A stretch of DNA of 64,000 bases from Acanthamoeba castellanii str. Neff (GCF_000313135.1 NW_004457406.1:225509-289508), one strand, 5' to 3'; numbered from the stretch's first letter, positions 1 to 18,739 are shown. The notes: generated by a model not told the origin, from the letters alone. Translations and numbers: made by a program.

Positions 1-1593
1 AGCAGACATCCCCCGTACTTGTCTACACATTCGCAGTTGGCACGATGGCAGCGTCGTCCAGGTATGCCTTCAATGCCGAATGTTGCGTGTGCGTGTGCGT
101 GTGCGTGTGCGTGTGCGTGTGCGTGTGCGCATTTGCCGTTACGCTGTGTATGAGGCCTAAACGGATAAATGGATGCAGGAGATTCCTGGTGTAGACCTGG
201 TCAGCGTCACCTCCTCTTGCGTGGCCGTGTGGCGACAAAGGTAAGCACCTCCACCTTTCACTTGCGACCCACGTGTAATTATTCTCATTTTATAATACAA
301 AATGCATTATTATGTTATTGTTGTAATTATTAAAAATTGAAATCGATTGTGCAGCTCATCGATGCTGGAGGTGTTGGACGCAAGCGGAGGCACCACGCTC
401 TGGTCGGCCCGGCAAGCCCACGCGCGCTGCGTCACCCTCGTCGCCGACAAAACGGAGACGCACCCCGACGGACTCCTCCTCTACGAAGGCGATCGGCTGC
501 AGCTCTTCGAGCTTCGTACCGGCCGCCCAGTGCCGCTTGCCTCCGAGCGGGCGCCACGAAGCGTGGTCAGCGCCCAATTCACGCCGTGTCACCTCCTCCT
601 CATCTTTACCGCTCGCATCGAGGGTACCAGTCTGTTGCGTGTGCGTGTGCGTGTGCGTGTGCGGTCGTGCGTGTGGGCGTGCCGACCCTGACGATCGCGA
701 GCGCAGTGTTGTGGAAGGCCAGCTTGGGGACATCGCCCGAACCTCATCGAGCCACGATCCGGGCGGATTCCGGCGGCAAGAGCGCCAGGATCGACATGGC
801 GCAGGCGATCGAGGTGGACGTGGCAGGTCGGCCAGCGGACGCTCCGCGTTTCCTTCTGTTCATGCTGGCCCGGGACTCCTACTTCGTGTGCTGGCAGCTG
901 CCCGCCGAGGTTCGGTCTTGCCTACTGTGTGCGGCGTGTGCGGCGTGTTCGATGTGTGCGGATTGCTTAATGGAGTCCTCTTCTGCAGCCGGTTCGGAGC
1001 TTCAAACAGTACGCCAAGTGGTCCGTCGACTGTACGTATTTCTCCACCATGTTTGAAGGCTACATCTCCTCACACGCCTCCTTAAATGCACATTAGTGCG
1101 CAGGGATCCCAAGTTCTGGTGTGATGGGTGCGCTCAGTCTTGGCATTGTTTATTATTATAATCATTGTTATAATTCATATATGGGGTTCTAATGCGTTTC
1201 GCACGGCTTCAGCCAGCGCTTGGTCACCTCCATGGACGGGGTACGCTTCGGAGATTGCCTGGCGTAATGCACAATGCTGCTGATCTACTCATCACAAACC
1301 ACACGCGCTCGCGACGACACGACACGACACGACACGCGGGCACACAGGTAGGACATAAGCGCAGGTTAACGGTGGCCCCGACGCTGGTGGTGCACAGATT
1401 GCGCGACCTACTGGCGTGTGCAGAGATTCCGGCCAAGCCAAACGAGTGCGACACATCGCGCAATGTGACTTCGCTCGCGCTCCTGCCGCACGCGGGCGCC
1501 ATGGTAGCGCTGTGCCTCGACCAGCAGCTTTTTCCACCCAAGGGCCTGAAGCCGCTCCGCCATTGGCGCCTCCGCGTCTTCACTTCATCGTAA
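1..1593 (+). CDS. beta-propeller (WD40/PQQ-like) protein, 3' part of gene
   Basis: The 5' end lies outside the window. Exons that join in frame: 1-61, 179-240, 355-623, 707-909 and 989-about 1031, all with GT donors (GTATGC, GTAAGC, GTACCA, GTACGT) and AG acceptors. A terminal exon ends at the TAA of 1591-1593. The early exons read as short beta-strand units (HIRSWHDGSVV, SSSMLEVLDASGGTTLW, DGLLLYEGDRLQLFELRTG), typical of WD40 or PQQ propeller blades. The last exon (from about 1365) is a degenerate-looking C-terminus with no motif I recognise. Joints between 1031 and 1365 are unresolved, because the candidate acceptors near 1212-1216 do not keep phase cleanly. Family assignment is fold-level inference only. 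Confidence 0.45.
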
Positions 1594-1615
1594 CAAAGTA
1601 CTCACTTCTCAGCCA

Positions 1616-1647
<32 letters not shown>

Positions 1648-1987
1648 TGTGGTGTGTGTCGTGTGTGTGTGTGTGTGGTGTGTGTGTGTGTGGTTTTTGC
1701 ATGTGCGGTGAGACCGTCAAGATATTGCTGTGGGCTAAAAAAGGAAATGGTGACTCAAATTAGGTAAGTGGCGGAACAAAGGGACGCGTTTCCTGTTTTG
1801 ACGTAACACAATTCAAGTATTGCCATAAAGTTGAGAGGGGCGGCGCTCTCACCTTGTAGACTTCTTGATTCAACCATCACCCCTCATCGCTGCGGAAGAT
1901 TTCTTTTTTTACCAAATTCATCTCCATCTCTACTGCGGCAATCAACTCAATCTCTCGCGCTCAATTTCAAATTGGCACTTCGATGCG
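1594..1987. other. intergenic region with TG microsatellite
   Basis: No gene is seen. A (TG)n/(GTGTGTC)n tract runs from about 1618 to 1690. The rest is AT-richer and is presumably the 3' UTR of the upstream gene plus the promoter of the receptor kinase that starts at 1988. Confidence 0.5.
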
Positions 1988-9791
<7,804 letters not shown>

Positions 9792-9891
9792 CTGCCTCCC
9801 CCTCGTGTACTTGTGTGTGTTTTTTTATTATTTATTCTTTTCTCTGTGCTACGGCCCTTCCAGCTGCTGCTTCATCTGTGTTGTGTGCGTG

Positions 9892-10353
9892 TCATTGCGT
9901 TGTGTGTTGTGTGCGGTCAGTCGTGTGTGTGTGTGTGTGCACGAGTGAGTGCCGGCGTACGTAGGCCATGGCCTGTGCCTGGGCGTGGGCGCGTAGCAGC
10001 TGCTCGTCGGGGTTGGCCTTGTCGGGCACCCACCGGGGCGAACACGGCCGGTCCCGGGGCGAGGCCGTGGGCGAGGGAAGCACGCGGGCGGCACCTCCAC
10101 CACCGCCGCCCAGCTCGACGCCCCCGACCATGTCCGGCGGCGGCTGTGGGTAGATGAAGGTGCGGGGCGAGGGCAGCAGCGATGACACCGGCGGGGTTGG
10201 GTTGGGGGACGACGACTGCTGCTGCAGTTGGTCCTCCCACTTGCCCAGTCCGGTGGTGCCTCCGCTGGTCGGGGTGCGTGGGGTGGTCTTGGGGCTGGTC
10301 ACCGGCGAGGGTGGCGGGGTCGAGGAGTTCCTCCGGAGCAGCGACAACTTCAT
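9892..10353 (-). CDS. small Pro/Ser-rich protein, unknown
   Basis: The ORF runs from ATG at 10353 (MKLSLLRRNSSTPPPSP) to about 9892. It is rich in Pro, Ser, Thr and Gly with a Gly run, and has no domain I recognise. The final stretch (HTHTHT...) is the translation of a microsatellite, so the true end may be a donor at GTACGC near 9962 followed by another exon. It is convergent with the receptor kinase that ends at 9791. The N-terminal basic segment followed by SP/TP repeats suggests an intrinsically disordered, phosphorylated protein, but that is only inference. Confidence 0.4.
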   Translation of the reverse strand: MKLSLLRRNSSTPPPSPVTSPKTTPRTPTSGGTTGLGKWEDQLQQQSSSPNPTPPVSSLLPSPRTFIYPQPPPDMVGGVELGGGGGGAARVLPSPTASPRDRPCSPRWVPDKANPDEQLLRAHAQAQAMAYVRRHSLVHTHTHTTDRTQHTTQ

Positions 10354-10667
10354 TCTCACGCTTTGGTGTATATAAAAATATAAGTGATATCAATGTAAAC
10401 TGTAAATAGGTCTGGACCGCGTGCTCGTTAGTTCTTCTTGTTCGGGTTGTGCTCAGACTTCCGGTTGCCGGTAGCTCGGGGACAAAAACCTTGCGGCTCA
10501 CCGGAGTGGCTCTTGATTGGCCCGCCCGGAGTCTCCGAGTTGCCTGGTCACCAGGCGCAACCGTCATTCAACTGTCCATACTTTGTTATTCGAGAAGTAT
10601 GTTGTACAAGTATGTTGAACATGTACATGTTGAATATGCATATATGTCTTATTTATAAAGATGTCAT
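10354..10667. other. intergenic region
   Basis: This separates two minus-strand genes. An inverted CCAAT (ATTGG) occurs near 10517, upstream of the 10353 start codon, and short AT-rich tracts lie near 10610-10660. I see no coding exon and no tRNA-like cloverleaf. Confidence 0.4.
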
Positions 10668-11455
10668 TTAGTCACGGGTGTAGCAATCGAGACAGAACTC
10701 GGCGAAGCGCTGCTTGGCGGCGGCGAGCAGGGTGGCGGGTGTGGGCAGCAGGGAGGGGTCCGGCAGCAGGCTCGGTCCGCTGCGCCACGAGTTGTCGTAG
10801 ACGAAGTCGTTCGTGCCCGCGTGCGGTAGCGAGCAGCACTCGCCCACGAACACGAACCGCCGCGCCGCCTTGTCCACCACAAACACGTACCTAACCGCAC
10901 ACGCACACGCACACACAACAGATCAGTTTTTGTTTCCACCCACCGCACACACCACACACGCGCACTACGAATCACGCACTCAAGCTGACCCTGGCAGACG
11001 AGATGGGTGAGCTCGAAGCAATCGGATGAAGATGAAGATGAAGACGAAGACGAAGACGAAGCGCGGTAGACTCGGGCCTGAACGGCCTCGCTGGGCTCGG
11101 ACATGCTGGCCGCCACTTGCTCGGCCCGCACGCTGCCCGCGTCGATGTCCTCGCGCCACGGCCCGGCCGAGGAGTCGCTGTCCAGCAGCGCGTCGAGCAT
11201 GCGGCGCCCGGGCGCCACCAGGGCCTCGTCCACCGGCTCGTCACTCACGCGTGTGGCCGGCGTTACGCCAACAACGCGGCACGGACGATTCTGGAACTCG
11301 CCGAACTGAGTCCAGTCCATTGCGTACTCTGCGTCGCCCTCACCCTCCGTTCGTCTTCGCTTTTTGGTGTCGTCTCGTGGCGGTTCTTCGTTTTCCTTCT
11401 TTTTTTCCTCTTCGTCCGGCTCCCGCTTACGGGCGGCTTGCTTTGTGCGCGCCAT
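10668..11455 (-). CDS. uncharacterised protein with histone H3-tail-like N-terminus
   Basis: Two exons join in phase: 11455-10980, donor GTGCGT, then acceptor TTAG and 10890-10668, with stop at 10668-10670. Product is about 232 aa. The first residues, MARTKQAARK, match the histone H3 tail MARTKQTARK except for Thr6 to Ala. They are followed by a highly charged stretch (Glu/Lys/Arg, KKRRR), then WTQFGEFQNRPCRVVGV, a Ser run, and a C-terminal segment beginning YVFVVDKAARRFVFVGECC. There is no histone fold, so this is not an H3 gene. The charged, KKRRR-containing N-terminus suggests a nuclear protein. I do not recognise the C-terminal family. Confidence 0.65.
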
Positions 11456-11477
11456 GAAGAGGAGATAGGCGCGTGGT

Positions 11478-11842
11478 GTGGACGTGGCGGGTTCGTGGGA
11501 GAAGAAAGACGTTTCGATCCGCCACACCTCCTATTGGTCCCAGGCTTCTATTCTTTCACTGAAGAGGGTGGAGACGCCACAGAGGCGTTTCTTTTCTTTG
11601 GCGTTGGCCATTGTTGGCCCATCAGAAGTGCTGGTGGGAGAAGGGGTTGAAGAAGTGGCCAGAACACACCCAGACCTGTATGACATGTTGGTAGGCATGG
11701 TGAAGTACTGTGCTGCAGTTTGGGCGGCCTTGGCAAGGCAGTTCACTAAAGCATGCACCACCATCATGCAAAAGCTCCAGGCGCTCTCCAAGGACGAAGA
11801 GCTGGCCTCCATTCAGAGGAGGAAAGAGAGTTGGGCAGAAGA
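11478..11842 (+). CDS. possible ORF or 5' exon, unknown
   Basis: The frame is open and reads as a helical, partly charged protein (VGEGVEEVARTHPDLYDML, QKLQALSKDEELASIQRRK). It reaches a GTGAGA donor-like site at 11850. It is divergent from the H3-like gene and directly precedes the DEAD-box gene, so it may be a 5' exon, a separate small gene, or old transposon sequence. Its codon use is CpG-poorer than host exons. Function unknown. Confidence 0.2.
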
Positions 11843-11982
11843 AGCAGAGGTGAGAGAATACAGAGATATTTCCTCTCTTTTTCCTCAAGGATTTCTAGAT
11901 GCAGGAATTTTCTCCGCTAAAGAAGAAAAGGACGACAAAACTCGCGAATTGAAAATTATTTTTATTATTGATCAACACACAG

Positions 11983-14900
11983 ATGGAAGGCAGACTTCCT
12001 CCTCAATCGCAGAGCAGCGGCGCAGCGGAGCCGGTGGTGTTCAGATTCGTTTCAAGTGGGGGAGGAGGCGAGAATGGGGGAAGCAAGGATGGTTCGCTTG
12101 CAAAGCCACATTTTTCTATCAAGCTGTCCGAGGCCGCGAGTAGGGCCATCCAGGAGGGGAGCAAGGACACATCGGCCGTAGCTGAAGAGGACAGGAAGCG
12201 GAAGCGCGAAGATGAAAAGGATGGTAGCGGCAGCAGTCGTAGTGGCAGCAAATCGGTTTCTTCGTCGAAGGATGAGCACAGCAGGCGAGATGACAGCAAG
12301 AAGAGGAAGTCGGATCGACACGGCAGCTCGAGAGATAAAGACAGGGATCGCAAGTCGTCCTCGTCCAAACGAAGGCGAAGCCGAAGTCGCAGCCCATCTC
12401 GGCGGCATCGTAGCGATCGAGAGAGCAATCGCAAGCATTCTAGCAGCAGCGATTCCCAGCGAGAGAGGGCCGAGAAAGATGTCAAGGAGAAGGAGCTGAC
12501 TGAAGAGGAGAGGAAGAAAAAGGAGAGGAGGAGAGGAAGGCCGAGGAGGAGAAGCTCGAGGAGGTCATGCGCAAGAGGAAGGNNNNNNNNNNNNNNNNNN
12601 NNNNNNNNNNNNNNNNNNNNNNNNNNNNNNNNNNNNNNNNNNNNNNNNNNNNNNNNNNNNNNNNNNNNNNNNNNNNNNNNNNNNNNNNNNNNNNNNNNNN
12701 NNNNNNNNNNNNNNNNNNNNNNNNNNNNNNNNNNNNNNNNNNNNNNNNNNNNNNNNNNNNNNNNNNNNNNNNNNNNNNNNNNNNNNNNNNNNNNNNNNNN
12801 NNNNNNNNNNNNNNNNNNNNNNNNNNNNNNNNNNNNNNNNNNNNNNNNNNNNNNNNNNNNNNCGTGAAGAGGACAGGAAGCGGAAGCGCGAAGATGAAAA
12901 GGATGGTAGCGGCAGCAGTCGTAGTGGCAGCAAATCGGTTTCTTCGTCGAAGGATGAGCACAGCAGGCGAGATGACAGCAAGAAGAGGAAGTCGGATCGA
13001 CACGGCAGCTCGAGAGATAAAGACAGGGATCGCAAGTCGTCCTCGTCCAAACGAAGGCGAAGCCGAAGTCGCAGCCCATCTCGGCGGCATCGTAGCGATC
13101 GAGAGAGCAATCGCAAGCATTCTAGCAGCAGCGATTCCCAGCGAGAGAGGGCCGAGAAAGATGTCAAGGAGAAGGAGCTGACTGAAGAGGAGAGGAAGAA
13201 AAAGGAAGAGGAGGAGAGGAAGGCCGAGGAGGAGAAGCTCGAGGAGGTCATGCGCAAGAGGAAGGAGAAGCTTGAGGCCTGGCGTGCCCAGAAGCGACTC
13301 GAACTCGAGCAGCTGGGTATCAAGGAGGATCCTGCCACAACCGCAACCGATGGTGAAGATGCATCGAATGCAGATGGCGAGAAGAAGAAATGGAGTCTCG
13401 AGGATGAAGAGGATGATGAAGAGGTCGAGGGAGGTGAGAATGGAGACAAGATGGACGAGGAGAAGGCAGCACCAGCACCAGCACCGACGAAGATGGAGAT
13501 CGAAGCCTCCACCCAACCGGCAGCCGCGGCAGAGGAGGAGGACGATGTGGATCCGCTCGACGCCTACATGACCGGCATCCAGCAGGAGGTGAGGAAGCTG
13601 GTGACGGTGTCGACCGTGTTGAAGGATGCCGGCTCCGCATCTCGCAAGATCGTGACGCGAGTAGAGGGAGTCGCCCCGGCCGCGAGTGCGCCGGCGGTGC
13701 AGCAGAACAAGCAGCAGGTGCGATCGAAGCTCGGCGAGCGGTTCTACGCGGACGATGAGGATCAGGATTGGAGCGAATTGGCCGCCCCCGTAGAGGAGGA
13801 ATCGGCGCTCGACAAGGCCGCGGCGGCCAAGAAGAAGAGGGAGATCCCCGTCGTCGACCATTCCAAGATCGCCTACATCCCATTCCGCAAGGATCTCTAC
13901 ATCGAGGTGCCCGAGCTCAAGAAGATGACCAAGGAGGACGTGGTGCAGTATCGACGCGACCAGCTCGAGGATCTCAAGGTGCGCGGTCGCAAGTGCCCCC
14001 GGCCCATCAAGGACTTTTCGCAGTGCGGCCTCTCGTCGAAGATCTACGCCGTCATGAAGCACAGCAGCTTCGAGAAGCCCACGCCCATCCAGGCCCAGGC
14101 CATCCCCGCCATCATGTCCGGGCGCGACCTCATCGGCTGCGCCAAGACGGGGTCGGGCAAGACGCTCGCGTTCCTGCTGCCCATGCTGCGCCACATCCTC
14201 GACCAGCCGCACCTCGAGCCCGGCGAGGGTCCGATCGGCCTCATCATGGCGCCCACGCGCGAGCTGGCGCTGCAGATCCACCGAGACGCCAAGAAGTTCT
14301 GCAAGGGCATCGGCCTGCGCTCGATCTGCGTCTACGGCGGGTCGGTGGTGGCCGACCAGATCTCCAAGCTCAAGGCCGGCGCCGAGATCGTCGTGTGCAC
14401 GCCCGGGCGCATGATCGACATCCTCAGCACCAACAGCGGCCGCATCTGCAACCTGCGCCGCGTGACGTTCGTCGTGCTCGACGAGGCCGACCGCATGTTC
14501 GACATGGGCTTCGAGCCACAGATCATGAAGATCCTCGAGAACGTGCGGCCCGACCGCCAGACCGTCATGTTCTCGGCCACCTTCCCGCGGCCGGTCGAGA
14601 CCGCCGCGCGCAAGATCCTGCAGAAGCCGCTCGAGATCGTGGTCGGCACCCGCAGCACGGTGTGCTCGGACATCGAGCAGAACGTGGAGGTGCGCAGCGA
14701 GGAGTCCAAGTTCCCGCGGCTGCTCGAGCTGCTCAACCTGTGGGACGACCGCGGCAGCATCCTCATCTTTGTCGACTCGCAGTCGTCCGTCGACGAGCTG
14801 TTCGCCGAGCTGCTCAAGCGCAAGTTTCCGGTGATGTCGCTCCACGGCGGCCAGGACCAGATCGACCGCGACCACACCATCAACAAGTTCAAGAAGACCG

Positions 14901-16201
14901 AGAACGCCATCCTCGTCGCCACCTCGGTCGTCGCGCGCGGCCTCGACGTGCCCGACCTCAACCTCGTCGTCAACTACGATTGCCCGAACCACATGGAGGA
15001 CTACGTGCACCGCGTCGGCCGCACCGGCCGGGCCGGGCGCAAGGGCTGGGCCTACACGTTCGTCACCGATGACGAGGACAAGTACGCGCCCGACCTGGTC
15101 AAGGCCCTCGAGCAGTCCGGCGCGTCGGTTCCTGAGTCGCTCAAGAAGCTGGCCGACGACTTTCTGTCGAAGCAGAAGGCCGGCCTGGCCAAGGCCCACG
15201 GCAGCGGGTTCGGCGGCAAGGGCTTCCAGTTCAACGAGTCCGAGGCCAACAAGAAGAAGGCCGAGCGCAAGCGACAGCGCAAGGCGCTCGACCTCGACAT
15301 CGACGTCGAAGAGTCCTCGTCCGACGAGGAGGAGGGCGAAGAGGGCGCCAGCGGCTCCACCGACGGCGCCATCCGAGCCGTCGGCGCCGGCGCACCCGTC
15401 GCCGTCGTGCCCGGTGCCACCCCGGCCGCCGGCGGCATCGTCAGCAGCGGCGGTGGCGGTGGTCCGGTGGCCCCGCCCGACGCGTCGGTCGTGATGCTCG
15501 TCGGGCTCATCCGCTCGGTAGCGCCCGACCTCGTGCGCGACCTGCCGCCCGTGGCCTTCACCTCCATCCCCGAGCTCGTGCGCGTGCTCCCGGCCAACTC
15601 GCTCCTCGCCGTGCTGCCCATCCTCAACGCGCAGCAGGCCGCCCAACAGGCCGCCGCCGCCGCTGCCGCAGCCGCCGCCGGCGCCGCGCCCGGGGCCATC
15701 ACCAGCGCCAACCAGATCGAGGCCGCCAAGCGCGCCGCCCTCCTCGCCACCCTCGCCCTCCACGTCAAGCGCAACCTCGCCATGCCCGCGGGCGTCGGTG
15801 GTCTGCTCCCGGGCGGCGGCGTCGGCCCGAGCGGCCTGCCCCTGCCCACCGGCGCCGCCGCGCCCGCCGCCGCCGCCGTGCCCGAGCCGACGCACTTTGA
15901 GTGCGACCTGGAGATCAACGACTACCCGCAGCAGGCGCGATGGAAGGTGACGCACAAGGACGCGCTGTACCAGATCACGGAGCTGACGGGCGCGGCGATC
16001 ACGACGCGCGGCACGTTCTTCCCGCCGGGCAAGACGCCGGGGCCGGGCGAGCGCAAGCTGTTCCTCTTCATCGAGGGGCCGAGCGAGCAGTCGGTCAAGG
16101 AGGCGCGGACGGAGATCAAGAAGATCCTCGAGGAGGCCGCGCTGAACGTGCTCGCGCGAGGACCCGAGAAGCCGGCCGGCAAGTACCGCTTCAACTTCTG
16201 A
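11983..16201 (+). CDS. DEAD-box RNA helicase, DDX46/PRP5-like
   Basis: The start is ATG 11983, just after an AT-rich stretch ending in CAG that could be a 5' UTR intron acceptor. The N-terminus is an RS/Lys-Arg-Glu-rich region. The helicase core shows the Q motif (FEKPTPIQAQAIP), motif I AKTGSGKT, Ia PTRELALQI, II DEAD, III SAT, and VI HRVGRTGRAG. The C-terminus ends in a KH-like module (ECDLEINDYPQQARWKV, TRGTFFPPG), the arrangement seen in PRP5/DDX46 and DDX42, which act on U2 snRNP and the branch site during spliceosome assembly. Unlike its neighbours it has no intron from 13250 to the stop. Bases 12184-12582 are an assembly duplicate of 12866-13265 flanking a gap. The real gene is probably 11983-12183 joined to 12866-16201. 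Confidence 0.9.
12583..12862. other. assembly gap (N run)
   Basis: 280 Ns inside the DEAD-box gene. The flanks repeat one another, so the gap probably represents two overlapping contigs that were not merged rather than missing sequence. Confidence 0.95.
12866..13265 (+). repeat. second copy of 12184-12582 (assembly duplicate)
   Basis: The two blocks match over their whole length apart from one base: the first copy has GGAGAGG near 12515 where the second has GGAAGAGG. That missing base breaks the frame only in the first copy. The second copy continues seamlessly into the helicase. Confidence 0.9.
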
Positions 16202-16303
16202 TGAAGAGATGGAAGGTCTGCTCAAGGATGATGAAGAAGGTGTAAAGAAATAATTATTTATAATCATGCAAGATGGGTGACTGGGGTGGTGTTATGGGTG
16301 TTG

Positions 16304-16828
16304 CTACTGCTTGGTGGGGCTGTGATCGTCGTCATCTTCAGCCCAATGCGCCCATTCATCGTCCATCTCGAGTTGCTTCTTGATTTGTGCCTTCTTGCCG
16401 TTCTTCGCGCCATTTCCGTTGTCCGTTGCTGCTCGCCATCCGCTGAGCACCGAGCTCTTCGATGCTGCAGATGTCGCTGTCACCTTCTCCACCTCCACCT
16501 CTACGGCGACACTACCTTCTTGCTCTTGCACGACTTGCAGCTTCCCTCGAACGCGCTCCACCCATTCCTTCTCGAATGCATCGGTCTGAGCCTTGGCCGC
16601 CTCGGCTCTCCTCAGCTCCTCAGCGCTCTCTGCCTGTTCCTCCTCCATCACCTGCTGCACGAACGCCTCGGCCTCCTTCTTCAACATTTCATCTTTCTGG
16701 AATCGTCCCAACATGTCCAGCAGCAGATCCAGAGTGGCCTGTTCCTTACCCTCCACGATACCCACGGCCTCGTTCATGGCCTGCATCGTCTCCTGCTCCT
16801 GTTCCTCTACGCTCATCTCCATCGCCAT
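16304..16828 (-). CDS. charged coiled-coil protein, unknown
   Basis: Single-exon ORF of 174 aa from the first in-frame ATG at 16828 (MAMEMSVEEQEQ) to TAG at 16304-16306. It is mostly Glu/Gln/Ala/Lys-rich helix with heptad-like spacing (KDEMLKKEAEAFVQQVMEEEQ), then a basic linker and an acidic, Trp-containing tail (DDEWAHWAEDDDD). There is no signal peptide or TM segment. It is tail-to-tail with the DEAD-box gene, about 100 bp away. I do not recognise a family. Confidence 0.6.
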   Translation of the reverse strand: MAMEMSVEEQEQETMQAMNEAVGIVEGKEQATLDLLLDMLGRFQKDEMLKKEAEAFVQQVMEEEQAESAEELRRAEAAKAQTDAFEKEWVERVRGKLQVVQEQEGSVAVEVEVEKVTATSAASKSSVLSGWRAATDNGNGAKNGKKAQIKKQLEMDDEWAHWAEDDDDHSPTKQ

Positions 16829-16974
16829 CAGCTGCTTCGACCGTCGTCTTCGAGAAATCGCGAGCAAGATGAAGCTGCGATGCGAGATGCAGATCTGTCT
16901 CTTTGTGTCTTTTTACGCGCTGACGTGGCAGATCTTTTTTAATCATTTTCCCTTGCCACGTCAGCAACGAGCTC

Positions 16975-17755
16975 TCAGAGCACCGCAGACGTGGCCGCCG
17001 CTGGCGACACCTCAACCGTGGCCGGCCGCACGACCTGACGGACCACCATCACCGGCACCTTCGCCTCGTTCAAGCACCGCTGCGATACGCTCCCCAACAA
17101 CAACCTGGCACCGCCTCCCTGATCAGTCCATGTGTCGTGCGTGTGCGTGTGCGTGTGCGTGTGCGTGTGCGTGTGCGTGTGCGTGTGCGTGTGCGTGTGC
17201 GTGTGCGTGTGCGTGTGGAGGCGGTGTACCCTTGTATGGTGCCCATGCCGCGAGAGCCCATGACGATCATGTCGGCCTCGCACGCGGCGGCTTGGTCCAG
17301 GATCTCCTGCGCTGTGTCATACGCGGGCGTGGCTATGGTTTCGTGCACTATCGTGTGTGTCGTGTCGTGTGTGTCGTGTCGTTGGTCGTGTCGTGTGTGA
17401 TCACCATTCAATGTCCACATGTCTGAAAGAACGGAAGCCACAACGCACATGTTCGGCCGTGAGGAGGTCGCTGAGGGACTTCATGACCCGTATGGCGTCG
17501 TTGAGGCGGGCCGCGGTGATCCGCTGCACTGTGTCCTCCGTCAACAGCAACTCGGGCAGCTGCTCTGAGATCATCAACACCACCTGCACAATATATATAT
17601 ATATATATTATATTTATTTGTAGATATCTATATATCTATATATTTCAAATAGTATTTCGTACCACCGAGTCTCTGTCGCGGTGGAGGAGGCCGAGGGTGC
17701 GCTCAAGGGCGTGCTTGGCCGTGGCCGATGAGTCGTAGGCCACCAGGAACTTCAT
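16975..17755 (-). CDS. universal stress protein (UspA family)
   Basis: Four exons close exactly to a 159-aa protein: 17755-17663, 17583-17445, 17347-17230 and 17104-16975. It has the USP start (MKFLVAYDSS) and the ATP-binding signature VMGSRGMGTIQG-LLLGSVSQ, followed by the last strand VPVMVV. The signature is restored only if the last exon starts after the CAG at 17107-17105. This places a (GTGCGT)n microsatellite entirely inside the third intron. The length fits single-domain USPs, small ATP-binding dimeric proteins linked to stress. The donor of the second intron (GTTGTG) is unusual, so that joint is less certain. Confidence 0.85.
17137..17216. repeat. (GTGCGT)n microsatellite in USP intron
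   Basis: About 13 perfect hexamer units within the intron between 17229 and 17105 of the minus-strand USP gene. Confidence 0.9.
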
Positions 17756-18152
17756 CCTTCTTGTTCTATTCTTTCTTCTTTCGTTCAACCCCTCAACTGC
17801 GCCACTTCATCCGCCCTCTCTCCTTCAGCTTGTGTGGTGTGAGGTGGTTACTGCCCACCATCATCACACCATCTGCAGAACAATATGTTCACTTTGCATA
17901 GCGGGAATGGCTGGAACGAGAATTGGGCGAAACGACGCCAGTTTTTCGTCGACGCAACCAAAGGCCGATTGGCCAGCGAGCTTTAAACTCGAGCAAATCG
18001 TAGAAATTCACGGTGGGTGTCGGGCTAATCGCAACTGTGCGCCATGATCAAAGCTGCAGGACCGACCTCAAGTCTGCGCTCCCTTCTCCTTCTTCTTGGT
18101 CTTCATCATTTCTATTCTTCACCACACTTCATCACACACTCCAGGAATCATC
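17756..18152. other. bidirectional intergenic region
   Basis: This lies between the divergent USP (minus) and secreted-peptide (plus) genes. It contains pyrimidine tracts near 17757-17790 and 18075-18115, the latter just upstream of ATG 18153. Nothing coding is supported. Confidence 0.4.
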
Positions 18153-18583
18153 ATGAAGCTGATCCTCCTCGCTCTCGCCTTGCTGATGGCCTTCGTCGCC
18201 GTCGCGATGGCCCAGGCCGCCTCGCCCGCCGTCGCCGTGTCCGGAGAGATGCCCGGCCCAGTTCCCACCAAAGCAGACGTCGAACAACTCGTCGGCGTAC
18301 GTACCACCCCTCCAATCACGAACACATCAGAGCATATAGAGATATAGATATTGGATAATATATACAGGATATAGGATATCATGTTATATTTCTAATATTT
18401 AAACTTGTGCAGCACCCGATCAGCGATGAGGAATGGAACAAGCAGGTGAGCCTGGACCCGTCGCCCGCGGTCCTGTTGGGTTCCGGCGACCCCAGCAACG
18501 CCGACTCTTCGCCCGCCTCCACCCTCCACCCCTTCGTCTTCGTCTTTCTTCTCTTCGTCTTCGTTCCTCTCTTTGATTTTTAA
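18153..18583 (+). CDS. small secreted, putative GPI-anchored protein
   Basis: Two exons, 18153-18296 (donor GTACGT) and 18413-18583, encode 104 aa. The N-terminus is a textbook signal peptide (MKLILLALALLMAFVAVAMAQA). The C-terminus is a hydrophobic tail (FVFVFLLFVFVPLF) after a Ser/Pro/Asp/Asn-rich stretch with small residues suited to a GPI omega site. The mature part would be only about 60 aa with no Cys. It contains HPISDEEWNKQ, which matches nothing I know. A GTGAGC site at 18446 could also be a donor, giving a different C-terminus, so the GPI reading is tentative. Confidence 0.55.
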
Positions 18584-18739
18584 CTCCTATTCATTTTAGT
18601 TTACCAACGGTGCCTCTTCGACATCGTGTGTGGATAGCCGCACACCTCCATCTTTTCATCTTTTTCATTTCATCTTCTCACATGTCATAAAGCTGTAAAA
18701 AAAAGAGAAGAAAGTACTTTTTTTAAACGTTCTGTGGGC

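Noticed and set aside
10671..11454. The gene at 10668-11455 as a histone H3 gene
   Set aside because: Only the first ten residues match. The rest has no histone fold and is rich in Glu, Ser and Cys.
12482..16267. 1,261-codon minus-strand ORF antisense to the DEAD-box gene
   Set aside because: It is the mirror of a GC-rich reading frame, crosses the N gap, and reads as Leu/Arg/Glu/Gly low complexity with no motifs. The plus strand carries every DEAD-box motif.
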